In this document: one piece after another, positions 26,169 through 33,837 of the stretch
Layout of the letters: every line of letters starts with the position of its first letter
How positions within the stretch are numbered: the first letter of the stretch is position 1
NCBI GenBank assembly: GCA_934338065.1
Contig: CAKRGX010000009.1
Coordinates: forward strand, 32,190-96,189
Origin: an uncultured Eubacterium sp.
GTDB lineage: Bacteria; Bacillota; Clostridia; Lachnospirales; Lachnospiraceae
DNA length: 64,000 nt
Direction: 5' to 3'
The notes under the pieces: model-generated
Databases searched by the model: none
Told to the model about the DNA's origin: nothing
Seen by the model: only the letters and a program-made list of their open reading frames with translations
Program-made: the position numbers and the translations under genes

Positions 26169-27225
26169 GACAGAGGGAATGGCTCTTTTATCAAAGTATC
26201 GTGGAGTGTTGATGGGATTTGCTGCACTTTGGATCCTGATGACTCATGAGTGGCAGGTCATATCGGCAGAAGGAAGCAGTTTTCACGAAATTGAATTTTT
26301 TATAAAACGAATCGGATTTTGTGGTGTGGATTTCTTTTTACTGCTATCTGGTATCGGGATGGTTTTTGCATTGGAAAAAAGCAGTTTACCACGTTTTTAT
26401 TTTAATCGTTTAAAACGCATTGTGATTCCTTTTCTGACAGTGGCGGTAGTGATGGCAGTCGTTGATCATTGGGAGCCGTCTTATTTTTTTCGATGTATTT
26501 CGGGCGTTGCTTTTTATCATGATAATATTTATGCCATTTTATGGTTTGTTCCGGCAATTGTTACATTTTATCTGCTTGTACCATTGTATTTTGCCTTATT
26601 CAGGAGAAGTAAAAACCAGGTGTTGTTTACAGTGGGGGCAATTTCTTTATGGCTTTTGCTATCTATGATATCACGTGATATCATGCGGGAAGATCTGTAT
26701 GGTTTTACGAATCGTATCCCGATTTTTCTGATCGGTGTGTTATTTGGATGGTTTTGTAAACACACCAGACCGGTATGGGGGCGTGGTGCCTATATAGCTT
26801 TTTGCTGTATGCTTGCACTTGGAATATATCTTGCCTGGCAGACAAACATGTTGGGGATGGAGATACTTGTTCCTGTGTCAAACTGTTGTGTACCTAATAT
26901 TTTAATCGCTATTTCCTGTTCTTTTCTGCTTTCAAAGGGGCTTGATGTGTTATCTAAATGGAAAGGAACGAGATTCCTCAGTGTCGGGTTATCAGCATTC
27001 TTTGGATTCTTTGGTATGATGAGTTTTGAGTTTTACTGTGTTCAGGAATGGGTTGCTTCCAAAGTTCTTCCTGGTCTGATTGGGCAGTTTGGAAATGCAG
27101 GAGCAAATGGAATGTTGTTGCTTATTGTAACCGTGTGCGGTCTTATTCTTTACTTTTTCAATAAAGGGGTTGTGTGGTGTATTGATCGTGCCGATCATGT
27201 GATATGTGGAAGGGAAAAGGTTTGA
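26155..27225 (+). CDS. Acyltransferase 3 family membrane protein (second copy)
   Basis: 356 residues, about ten hydrophobic spans. Motifs include KYRGVLMGFAALWILMTHEW near the N-terminus, with the conserved His, and GFCGVDFFLLLSGIGMVFAL followed by FYFNRLKRIVIPFL, the R-x-x-R-I-x-P block of acyltransferase_3. It overlaps the preceding acyltransferase by 14 bases yet is clearly diverged from it, so the two probably add different groups or act on different sites. AGGAGGAG precedes the ATG. Confidence 0.87.
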   Translation: MKQNKTEGMALLSKYRGVLMGFAALWILMTHEWQVISAEGSSFHEIEFFIKRIGFCGVDFFLLLSGIGMVFALEKSSLPRFYFNRLKRIVIPFLTVAVVMAVVDHWEPSYFFRCISGVAFYHDNIYAILWFVPAIVTFYLLVPLYFALFRRSKNQVLFTVGAISLWLLLSMISRDIMREDLYGFTNRIPIFLIGVLFGWFCKHTRPVWGRGAYIAFCCMLALGIYLAWQTNMLGMEILVPVSNCCVPNILIAISCSFLLSKGLDVLSKWKGTRFLSVGLSAFFGFFGMMSFEFYCVQEWVASKVLPGLIGQFGNAGANGMLLLIVTVCGLILYFFNKGVVWCIDRADHVICGREKV

Positions 27226-27229
27226 ATTC

Positions 27230-28702
27230 ATGAAAAAACAATATTTTTTTCTTTTTAGTTTGTTGACAGCAGTTACGCTTCTTTTTGTAGGAAGTGCAAA
27301 TTCACCTTTATTCCCATATAATGTATGGGATGATGCTAATTGTTTTTTTACCGTTGGAAGATCTATGTTTCACGGTAAAGTGCTGTATCGTGACATTTTT
27401 GAGCAGAAAGGAATGTATCTGTATGTGATCTATGGATTAGGTGGACTGATTTCGAAGACTACATTCTTTGGTCCTTTTTTACTGGAAATTTTTGCGATTA
27501 CTATTTTTCTGTATTATGCTGGAAAGACGATGCGTTATTATGTTGGAAGTGGAAGTGTGATGATCGCATTGCCGTTAATCCTGACTTTACTGCTTACCAG
27601 TGCCTGCTTTGAAAAGGGTGGAAGTGCAGAAGAATTTTGTCTTCCTTTTTTCATGATATGGATGTGCCACGCCATAGAAGTTTTCGGAAATAAAGGAAGT
27701 GGCGTGCGCTGGTATAAGTTCTTTATCGATGGGATTCTCTTTTCTATTGTGTTCTGGATCAAGTTTAACGTTGCATTGATTTTCGTGGGCGGTTATCTTG
27801 CCTATATGATTTATTTCATAGTAAATAAAAGAGGAAAGATGTTGCTTCCCTGTATTCTTTTAGCTGTAGCAGGATTTGTGACCGGTTCCTTACCATGTCT
27901 GATCTATTTTGCTGTGAATGGAGCTGTTAGTGATCTGTGGTTTGGATATTTTTATTCGAACCTCTTCCTTTATCAGGAAACATTTAACTGGTGGGATCGT
28001 GTTATCTATCTGCTTGGATGGACAGCGCGGTATATTAAAGAAAATATGTTAATGTCCGTATTAGCTTTTCTTGGTATTTTTGGATTTGCACGACGTCATC
28101 GCAAAACGATGGGAGCCGGCCAGCTGTTTTTGCTTCTTATGATGTGTTTTTTCTGGTTCGCCTGTGTGGTAAAACCAACGGTCATTGGTGTATATTATAC
28201 ACTGCCTAATATCTTATTTGCTGTGTTTGGTGTACTTGAACTGGCAGAGGTGTTTCGTGGCAGGGGTGCGATCCGGATCCGTTCCATGGGAGTGATAGCA
28301 GTGGCACTTGTGCTCTGCATCGGTTATGTATATTATGGTTCCAATCCTGCCTTTTTATTGGAAATTCCGAAAGAAGAGCTGGCGCCATATGAATTCGCAC
28401 AGATTATCAAACAGGAGAAGAATGCAACTGTATTAAATTATGGCTGTCTGGACACAGGAATTTATACCTTATCTGAGACAGAACCTCCGACAAAATATTT
28501 TTGTCGTCTGAATCTGCAGAATTTTGATCAGATGGACATCGAGACAAGACGACTGATTGACGAGAAAAAGGTAGATTTTATTGTGATATTAAATGGTTCC
28601 AGAGAAGAAGATGAATCACTAAAGGGATACCATAGAATAGCATTTAAAGAGCAATATCTGACAGGAGCAACATGCTATCATCTCTATAAGAAAAATAAAT
28701 AA
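27230..28702 (+). CDS. GT-C type membrane glycosyltransferase (GT39-like)
   Basis: 490 residues from ATG 27230, chosen for the GGAAGGGAAAAGG stretch upstream. About eleven hydrophobic spans, then a hydrophilic C-terminal domain of about 120 residues. The first external loop has FPYNVWDDANCFFTVGRSM and LYRDIFEQKGMYLY, matching the GT39/PMT-like pattern with an Asp-Asp pair and the Y-R-D-x-F-x-x-K-G segment. It ends the plus-strand cluster. Likely an outer-face sugar transferase acting on the exported polymer or a lipid-linked intermediate. Confidence 0.82.
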   Translation: MKKQYFFLFSLLTAVTLLFVGSANSPLFPYNVWDDANCFFTVGRSMFHGKVLYRDIFEQKGMYLYVIYGLGGLISKTTFFGPFLLEIFAITIFLYYAGKTMRYYVGSGSVMIALPLILTLLLTSACFEKGGSAEEFCLPFFMIWMCHAIEVFGNKGSGVRWYKFFIDGILFSIVFWIKFNVALIFVGGYLAYMIYFIVNKRGKMLLPCILLAVAGFVTGSLPCLIYFAVNGAVSDLWFGYFYSNLFLYQETFNWWDRVIYLLGWTARYIKENMLMSVLAFLGIFGFARRHRKTMGAGQLFLLLMMCFFWFACVVKPTVIGVYYTLPNILFAVFGVLELAEVFRGRGAIRIRSMGVIAVALVLCIGYVYYGSNPAFLLEIPKEELAPYEFAQIIKQEKNATVLNYGCLDTGIYTLSETEPPTKYFCRLNLQNFDQMDIETRRLIDEKKVDFIVILNGSREEDESLKGYHRIAFKEQYLTGATCYHLYKKNK

Positions 28703-28710
28703 GATTTAAA

Positions 28711-28736
28711 ATGAGGGGCTTTTTATAGCCCCTCAT
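28711..28736. terminator. Bidirectional terminator between convergent operons
   Basis: TGAGGGGCT pairs with AGCCCCTCA across TTTTAT. It closes the plus-strand surface-polymer cluster and overlaps the last codons of the convergent KdsC-like gene. Confidence 0.75.
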
Positions 28737-29229
28737 AGTCTTCGTCATTCAGACGATCTTCCAGGATCATATCGATTGCTTCCCGTACAGGCGCTTCGCC
28801 TGCTTTTTTTGAAAGATGGATATCTATGTGGGGAAGAAGTTTCTCTGCGCAGTCCGCAGGAGCAAAGGTTACGCCTGCGACCTTTATGGCACTAAGATCA
28901 TTTAGATCATCTCCAATATAGGCAACCTCTTCCGGCTGCAGGTGATATACTTTCATTAATTCCCTAAGTTTATCTGCTTTATTGTTAATGCCCTGAAAGA
29001 GGATACAGATCCCTACTTCCTGACATCTGTTCCGGACAATATCCGAAGTACGTCCGGTTATGATGACAGGCATGATATCATGTTTGATAAGTAGTTTGAT
29101 GCCCAAACCATCTTTGGGGTTAAACGCTTTCATTGCTTCGCCTTCGTTATCAATGTAGATTCTGCCATCGGTAAGAGTCCCATCAACATCCATAACAAAC
29201 ATTTTAATCTTTGACATATCGATTTTCAT
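28723..29229 (-). CDS. KdsC-type HAD phosphatase (ulosonate-phosphate phosphatase-like)
   Basis: 168 residues, the compact capless HAD form typical of KdsC (3-deoxy-octulosonate 8-phosphate phosphatase). Motif 1 is DVDGTLTDG (Asp14/Asp16), motif 2 is IITGRTS, the Lys is in NNKADKL, and motif 4 is YIGDDLNDL. KdsC removes the phosphate from a newly made 3-deoxy-ulosonic acid before CMP activation. It lies at the end of a minus-strand operon 14 bases after the aldolase gene and with a KdsB-type gene. KDO itself is not expected in a Gram-positive, so the real substrate is probably a related ulosonic acid phosphate. Confidence 0.88.
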   Translation of the reverse strand: MKIDMSKIKMFVMDVDGTLTDGRIYIDNEGEAMKAFNPKDGLGIKLLIKHDIMPVIITGRTSDIVRNRCQEVGICILFQGINNKADKLRELMKVYHLQPEEVAYIGDDLNDLSAIKVAGVTFAPADCAEKLLPHIDIHLSKKAGEAPVREAIDMILEDRLNDEDYEGL

Positions 29230-29243
29230 TTGGATTCCTCCCT

Positions 29244-30857
29244 TTAGTGTAGTACACCCTCAAAATGAGAAGGCGTGATAAAGTTTATGGAACAGTTATT
29301 TTTTCTTGTATTAAGATAATCTTCCAACATACTGCGTATATTGCGGTTTGCTTCCTCTGCGTTAAGTGTATTACGTGTTTTTTCCATTGATTTCTGAATG
29401 TAGTTCTGATTGCTGCTGTTATGGCTGTATCCATCAAAGCCGGCAATGGCAATACTTTTAACATTCATAAGATCTAAAAGCCTTAGAAGCAGGATTCCGG
29501 AATTATCTAATTGTTCCCATCCGCATTTAACCAGGCGACTGAAATTTATGACATACTGATCTTTATTATGCAAGGTAGTAACATTGGAAGTTACTATTTT
29601 TTTGTAGTCCGAAAAGTGAGCAGCATTCTGCCAAAACTGATACCGGTTTTTGTTGCTGAAATAAGCATAGTGAATAGGATAATCGGATGTAAGCAGATTA
29701 ACACTGATGACAACCGGCTGTGTATCTTTGGTGTATTGGTCAATAACTTCTTTGTGTGATACCAGTGTATGACCAGGTAATAGTATCAGAATATCCTTTC
29801 CGGATAATACTTCCTTTAATTGTTTCACGGATGCGCTGTCATCGCACTGCGTACTCTGATATTCGATATATGTTTTTTCTAACAGATCATAATCATAACG
29901 TTTTCGATCCGTTGCATCCAGACGATTTAGCAGAAAGTTGATATCACGGCTTGCGATGCCGGCTTTCGTCGATAAATAGGAAATATTATTTACATGTGCG
30001 CTATGTGAGCCGGCAAGGAAGTAAGGGATGGAGTAGCCCCATTCATATTCTTTGTGGAAACCATCAATGTAGTTATCAATCAGATCCAGAATAATATCAA
30101 TATCATAACCGGAGTTAAATTTTCGATTCATATACTGCATGACAAGTTCTGTGTTGGTATTTCCGGCTCCACGTCCCATGCCTGCCATAGTGGCATCGAC
30201 AACGATATCACGAAGCCCCTGACTCATTTCAATAAAGTCCTGAGACAGAGAAAAGGACATCTGAAGATTGTTATGCGAGTGAAAACCGATTTTTGCATTG
30301 GTCCATAGATTGTGATGGATCAGATAAAAGACACGTTGCAGATCTTCACGGTACATGGAACCAAATGTGTCTACAATGGAAAAGGCATATGGTTCGAGAT
30401 CATTTACCTCTTCAATCAGTTCAAGAAGCTCAGCATCTGTATAGCCAAGGATATCAACCGGCTGCACATAGAGCTTATAACCTTTTTCAATAATGCTGCG
30501 GCAAAAAGCAATTACGTCATGACGTTCGTGCTTAAAAAAACAAGCGCGGACACCATCAATCGAACTTCCATCATACGGTTCCAGATTGCTCACGTGGTAA
30601 CGGCTGTAATCGGCCAGACAGACATAGGAGGCCTGTTTACGGTTTTCCGGAAGAAATGAGCGTATCTGAGCGGCATTGTTAAAGATCGTAGTTCCTTCCT
30701 GATGTGGTTCGTCCTTAAGAAAACCACATTCAATTACATCTACGCCGCTTTCTGTGAGACCACGGATACTTCCTTTGATCGCTGTGTTACCAAACTGACT
30801 ATTAATGAGATAACCGCCATCCCGTAAAGTACAATCTAAAATATTGACTCGTTTCAT
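29244..30857 (-). CDS. DmpG-type pyruvate aldolase fused to a C-terminal DUF115-like domain
   Basis: 537 residues in two parts. Residues 1-330 are a DRE-TIM (HMGL-like) metal-dependent aldolase: DCTLRDGG (8-15), the metal-binding GFHSHNN (191-197), and GMGRGAGNTNTE (226-237). The last motif matches 4-hydroxy-2-oxovalerate aldolase (DmpG/MhpE) rather than isopropylmalate synthase. Residues about 350-537 form a separate domain with GKDILILLPGHTL, a GILLLRLLDLMNVKSIAIAGFDGY block and INFITPS, resembling the DUF115/GT42-like fold. The family condenses or splits pyruvate and aldehydes. Between KdsB- and KdsC-type genes it likely makes the 3-deoxy-ulosonic acid skeleton, replacing KdsA or NeuB. The start overlaps the kdsB-like stop (ATGA). 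Confidence 0.85.
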   Translation of the reverse strand: MKRVNILDCTLRDGGYLINSQFGNTAIKGSIRGLTESGVDVIECGFLKDEPHQEGTTIFNNAAQIRSFLPENRKQASYVCLADYSRYHVSNLEPYDGSSIDGVRACFFKHERHDVIAFCRSIIEKGYKLYVQPVDILGYTDAELLELIEEVNDLEPYAFSIVDTFGSMYREDLQRVFYLIHHNLWTNAKIGFHSHNNLQMSFSLSQDFIEMSQGLRDIVVDATMAGMGRGAGNTNTELVMQYMNRKFNSGYDIDIILDLIDNYIDGFHKEYEWGYSIPYFLAGSHSAHVNNISYLSTKAGIASRDINFLLNRLDATDRKRYDYDLLEKTYIEYQSTQCDDSASVKQLKEVLSGKDILILLPGHTLVSHKEVIDQYTKDTQPVVISVNLLTSDYPIHYAYFSNKNRYQFWQNAAHFSDYKKIVTSNVTTLHNKDQYVINFSRLVKCGWEQLDNSGILLLRLLDLMNVKSIAIAGFDGYSHNSSNQNYIQKSMEKTRNTLNAEEANRNIRSMLEDYLNTRKNNCSINFITPSHFEGVLH

Positions 30858-31591
30858 AATGTCTCCTCACCTTTTATTATTCGTTCAACTTTTTCTACAT
30901 GTTCAGGCAGATCAACGCCGATAGAAGAGTACTGTGTTTCTTTTAGGCGTATTTTATAACCTTTTTGCATGGCACGCAACGGTTCAATTCCCTCACCAAG
31001 TTCCAGTTCGGTCTGTTGCATGTTAGAAAAGGCAAGCAGAAAATCACGTTTATAGGCATAGATACCTACATGGCGGAAGACTCGCGCCAGCTTTCCATCC
31101 TTGCAGTTTGAGGGAATGACAGAACGTGAAAAATATAAGGCATCGCCTTTGTCATCTGTTACTACTTTTACTGTGCTTGCTGCCTTGATTTCATCCGGAT
31201 CTGTAATTTCTTTTTTCAGACTGCCAAAGTATACACTGTCATCTTCTAAAAAGATGGAAATCACCTGCCGGATCATCTCCGGATTAATAACCGGTTCGTC
31301 ACCCTGTACATTGACGAACAGATCTCCTTCTATTTTTTCTGCTACTTCGGCAACACGGTCGGAACCCGTTTCGTGTTCGGAAGAGGTCATAATAACATTC
31401 ATATTATATTCGCTGCAAGCAGCTTTAATACGCTCATCATCCGTTGCGATATATACTTCATCAAATTCTTTTACTTTTTTTGCCTGTTGGTATACCCAGT
31501 AGATCATCGGTTTACCACAGATAGAAACGAGTGGTTTGCCGGGAAAACGACTGGAGCGGTAGCGTGCAGGTATCACACCGATTATCTTCAT
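30854..31591 (-). CDS. kdsB: CMP-ulosonate synthetase (KdsB-type cytidylyltransferase)
   Basis: 245 residues, nearly the length of Escherichia coli KdsB (248). KdsB motifs are clear: IPARYRSSRFPGKPL at the N-terminus, HETGSDRVAE, VNVQGDEPVINPEMI and RHVGIYAYKRDFL. The enzyme couples CTP to the anomeric carbon of KDO or a similar 3-deoxy-ulosonic acid to give the CMP sugar. In a Gram-positive without lipopolysaccharide this implies another acceptor. GGAGG precedes the ATG; the gene is 18 bases after the TagF-DUF115 gene and overlaps the aldolase gene by four bases. The symbol reflects family; KDO as substrate is not shown. Confidence 0.92.
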   Translation of the reverse strand: MKIIGVIPARYRSSRFPGKPLVSICGKPMIYWVYQQAKKVKEFDEVYIATDDERIKAACSEYNMNVIMTSSEHETGSDRVAEVAEKIEGDLFVNVQGDEPVINPEMIRQVISIFLEDDSVYFGSLKKEITDPDEIKAASTVKVVTDDKGDALYFSRSVIPSNCKDGKLARVFRHVGIYAYKRDFLLAFSNMQQTELELGEGIEPLRAMQKGYKIRLKETQYSSIGVDLPEHVEKVERIIKGEETL

Positions 31592-31609
31592 ATTTGCCTC
31601 CTATATAGG

Positions 31610-33673
31610 TTAATCATTGTTCAATACATCTTCAAGTTTAACACGGGGGAAAATCTCCAGATTGCCACCGCGTGTTGCATTGTATATTTTTATATCATGT
31701 TTCTTTGCATAGTCATCAAGAAGAGCATATACTTCCAGTGAACGGTCAATGATATGCTCGCCAATCTGTTTGGTTGTCAGAGATTTTGCTTTCATTCGTG
31801 TCTTAATACGGTTGATGTCTGTTTCTGCCACTTCTTTTGTTGTATAGTTGTCAGTGAAATGTCCGCCTTTGTCATGAGGATTTGTACAGTCAACACCAAG
31901 CAGATAGATTTCCTTAAAACCCATATGAAACGCCATCTCGGCAGCAAGTGACAAAACGGTTGCCTTGATCATGCAGTATGCGTAGATGTTACCACGGACT
32001 TTATAGCGTTCACTTTGAATGGTGTGAATGTAAGTCGTATCAATTGGTTTTTTTCTCATGCGCCGATACGTTCTCTCGGTGGTGAAGAGAGGAGATTTAA
32101 TCTTCTCAGACAATTCAACACCAAGTTTGGATGCATAAATCGTGTCAGATACGCAGTGGAACGATGGACGCCATTTGGTCTGGTCAAAAATCTTATATAC
32201 CATATTTGTGCCAAAGGTGTATTCATCCTGTAAAAGATCAAGGTCATGACCGTTCAGGCTTGGACCGTTACCGATCAGAAAGCATCGTTCCCCTTTATGA
32301 ATATTTTTGAGACTCTGCAGACGCAGGCTGTTATTGTTGTGGAACAAGCCATGCGAACGGAAAAAACCAAGCGTATTATATTTTAATATCTGTTGCAGGA
32401 TATGAATACGGTTGAGCGTTTTCTTTTGATATCGAATGATGTTTTCCACGACACCTCGTTTATGAGGAATTAGTGTGAAACATTGTTCAATAACCTTTTT
32501 GGCAGAGTTCCCCGATTCAAGAGGGTTAAATCGTGCATTAAAAGCCTGAAATTCTTTTTTGTATGAAAAATGCTGCAACTGATCCTTTACTGCCTGTGCC
32601 AGCTCTTCTATGGTAGAGGTGAGCGGACCAGGAAGTTCTTCCGGTGACAGATAAAAGCCACGGATCTCTTTGTCATAATCTTCGCGGTCAAACATATGAA
32701 AAACCATCGGGCGGTATAAGTTGGCGTAGTCAAACATAGTAGATGAGTAATCTGTAATCATCAGGTCACTAATCAGATATAGCTCATTGATATCTTCCGC
32801 TTCACTCACATCAATTATGTGAGGACAATCTGCTATATTTGCCCGATTCCTGATCTGATGATGAGCACGAAAGAGGAGAATGTAATCTTCTCCCAGTTGT
32901 TTCATAAGTTCTGAAAGATCGACCTTATTTGTCCAGGCAAAGTGTCCCTCTTCGTTAACATATGAGTCACGCCAAGTAGGCGTATAGAGAATTACCCATT
33001 TGTCCGGAGGTATCTGCCATTTTTCTTTTTCCTTTTGTATCTCTTCTTCAGTGTAATGAAACAACTTGTCGTTGCGCGGATAACCGGTAGCTGCAAAGGC
33101 GTTTCTTTTTTCCTGAGACAGATCAAAAGCAGTAGACATTTTATCTTTATAATAGGGAGAAGGACTTGGAAAGTAAGTTACCTTTTTCCCTTTGTCGTGA
33201 TAACGTTTATGCATATGCTCCTTTGTCTGCCTTGGATCCGAATCAGTTGTGATATCGCATCCAAGCCGTTTAAGCGGAGTACCATGCCAGGTTTCAATAT
33301 AAATCTGTTTTTTAGATGGTTTTAGATAATCAGCCACGGTAACATTATTGATCCAGTATCGGGCGCTGGCATAGTAGCGGCGGTATTCTCTGGTTCCCTT
33401 GCGAACAAGGATCGTGTGATGATTTTCCAAAAGATACTGATATTTCTCAGGTTTCTGAAAAGCCCATACAAAGTAATATGAGCGGTATTCTTCATGAGTT
33501 AAAAGTTCTTCATATATAGCACGAACACTGTCGTTATATCCTTTCCCACCATAGGATTCAAAGACAATAAAATTATCGGAAATGGTAGATGTCATACGGG
33601 TGAAATCGTAGCGAATACGATTTTTATAATAGGATATGTTCTGTCGTAACATATAGCGTTGACGATCATCCAT
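31610..33673 (-). CDS. CDP-glycerol glycerophosphotransferase fused to a DUF115 (Maf/sialyltransferase-like) domain
   Basis: 687 residues. Residues 1-400 are TagF-like: YIETWHGTPLKRLG (125-138), YTPTWRDSY, FRAHHQIRN and LMITDYSSTMFDYANLYRP (304-322). Residues 452-687 form a second domain beginning GERCFLIGNGPSL (461-473), with HMGFKEIYLLGVDCTNPHDKGGHF (583-606) and IKIYNATRGGNL near the end. That pattern is DUF115/MAF_flag10 (PF01973), related in fold and motif to Campylobacter Maf proteins and GT42 sialyltransferases, which handle CMP-nonulosonic acids. With the CMP-ulosonate genes in the same operon, this domain is the prime candidate to attach the ulosonic acid. First gene of the operon; AAAGGA precedes the ATG. 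Confidence 0.85.
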   Translation of the reverse strand: MDDRQRYMLRQNISYYKNRIRYDFTRMTSTISDNFIVFESYGGKGYNDSVRAIYEELLTHEEYRSYYFVWAFQKPEKYQYLLENHHTILVRKGTREYRRYYASARYWINNVTVADYLKPSKKQIYIETWHGTPLKRLGCDITTDSDPRQTKEHMHKRYHDKGKKVTYFPSPSPYYKDKMSTAFDLSQEKRNAFAATGYPRNDKLFHYTEEEIQKEKEKWQIPPDKWVILYTPTWRDSYVNEEGHFAWTNKVDLSELMKQLGEDYILLFRAHHQIRNRANIADCPHIIDVSEAEDINELYLISDLMITDYSSTMFDYANLYRPMVFHMFDREDYDKEIRGFYLSPEELPGPLTSTIEELAQAVKDQLQHFSYKKEFQAFNARFNPLESGNSAKKVIEQCFTLIPHKRGVVENIIRYQKKTLNRIHILQQILKYNTLGFFRSHGLFHNNNSLRLQSLKNIHKGERCFLIGNGPSLNGHDLDLLQDEYTFGTNMVYKIFDQTKWRPSFHCVSDTIYASKLGVELSEKIKSPLFTTERTYRRMRKKPIDTTYIHTIQSERYKVRGNIYAYCMIKATVLSLAAEMAFHMGFKEIYLLGVDCTNPHDKGGHFTDNYTTKEVAETDINRIKTRMKAKSLTTKQIGEHIIDRSLEVYALLDDYAKKHDIKIYNATRGGNLEIFPRVKLEDVLNND

Positions 33674-33721
33674 AATAATTGCTTCCTTTCTATAAGTATT
33701 ATAAATAACTACTCATTCACT

Positions 33722-33750
33722 ACTATACAGATTTCGGGAATAAAAGTCAA
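33722..33750 (-). promoter_or_regulatory. Promoter of the ulosonate operon
   Basis: On the minus strand TTGACT, a 17-base spacer and TATAGT lie about 50 bases upstream of the 33673 start. It is a strong sigma-A type match and drives all four minus-strand genes down to 28723. Confidence 0.8.
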
Positions 33751-33768
33751 ATTTTTCTGCCTGAAAAG

Positions 33769-33797
33769 TTGACAAACAGGTAGAGAATAGGATAAAG
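33769..33797 (+). promoter_or_regulatory. Promoter of the GtrB-like gene at 33838
   Basis: TTGACA (33769-33774) followed after 16 bases by GATAAA (33791-33796). It is divergent from the ulosonate operon promoter, with the two -35 boxes about 20 bases apart. Confidence 0.65.
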
Positions 33798-33837
33798 TGA
33801 AAAGAGGAAATTTAAATGAAGGTAGGAGGATGCTGAG

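Noticed and set aside
28723..31591. The kds-type genes as a conventional LPS KDO pathway
   Set aside because: KdsA and KdsD are absent here and the rest of the window is clearly Gram-positive and sporulating; a different ulosonic acid and acceptor are more likely.
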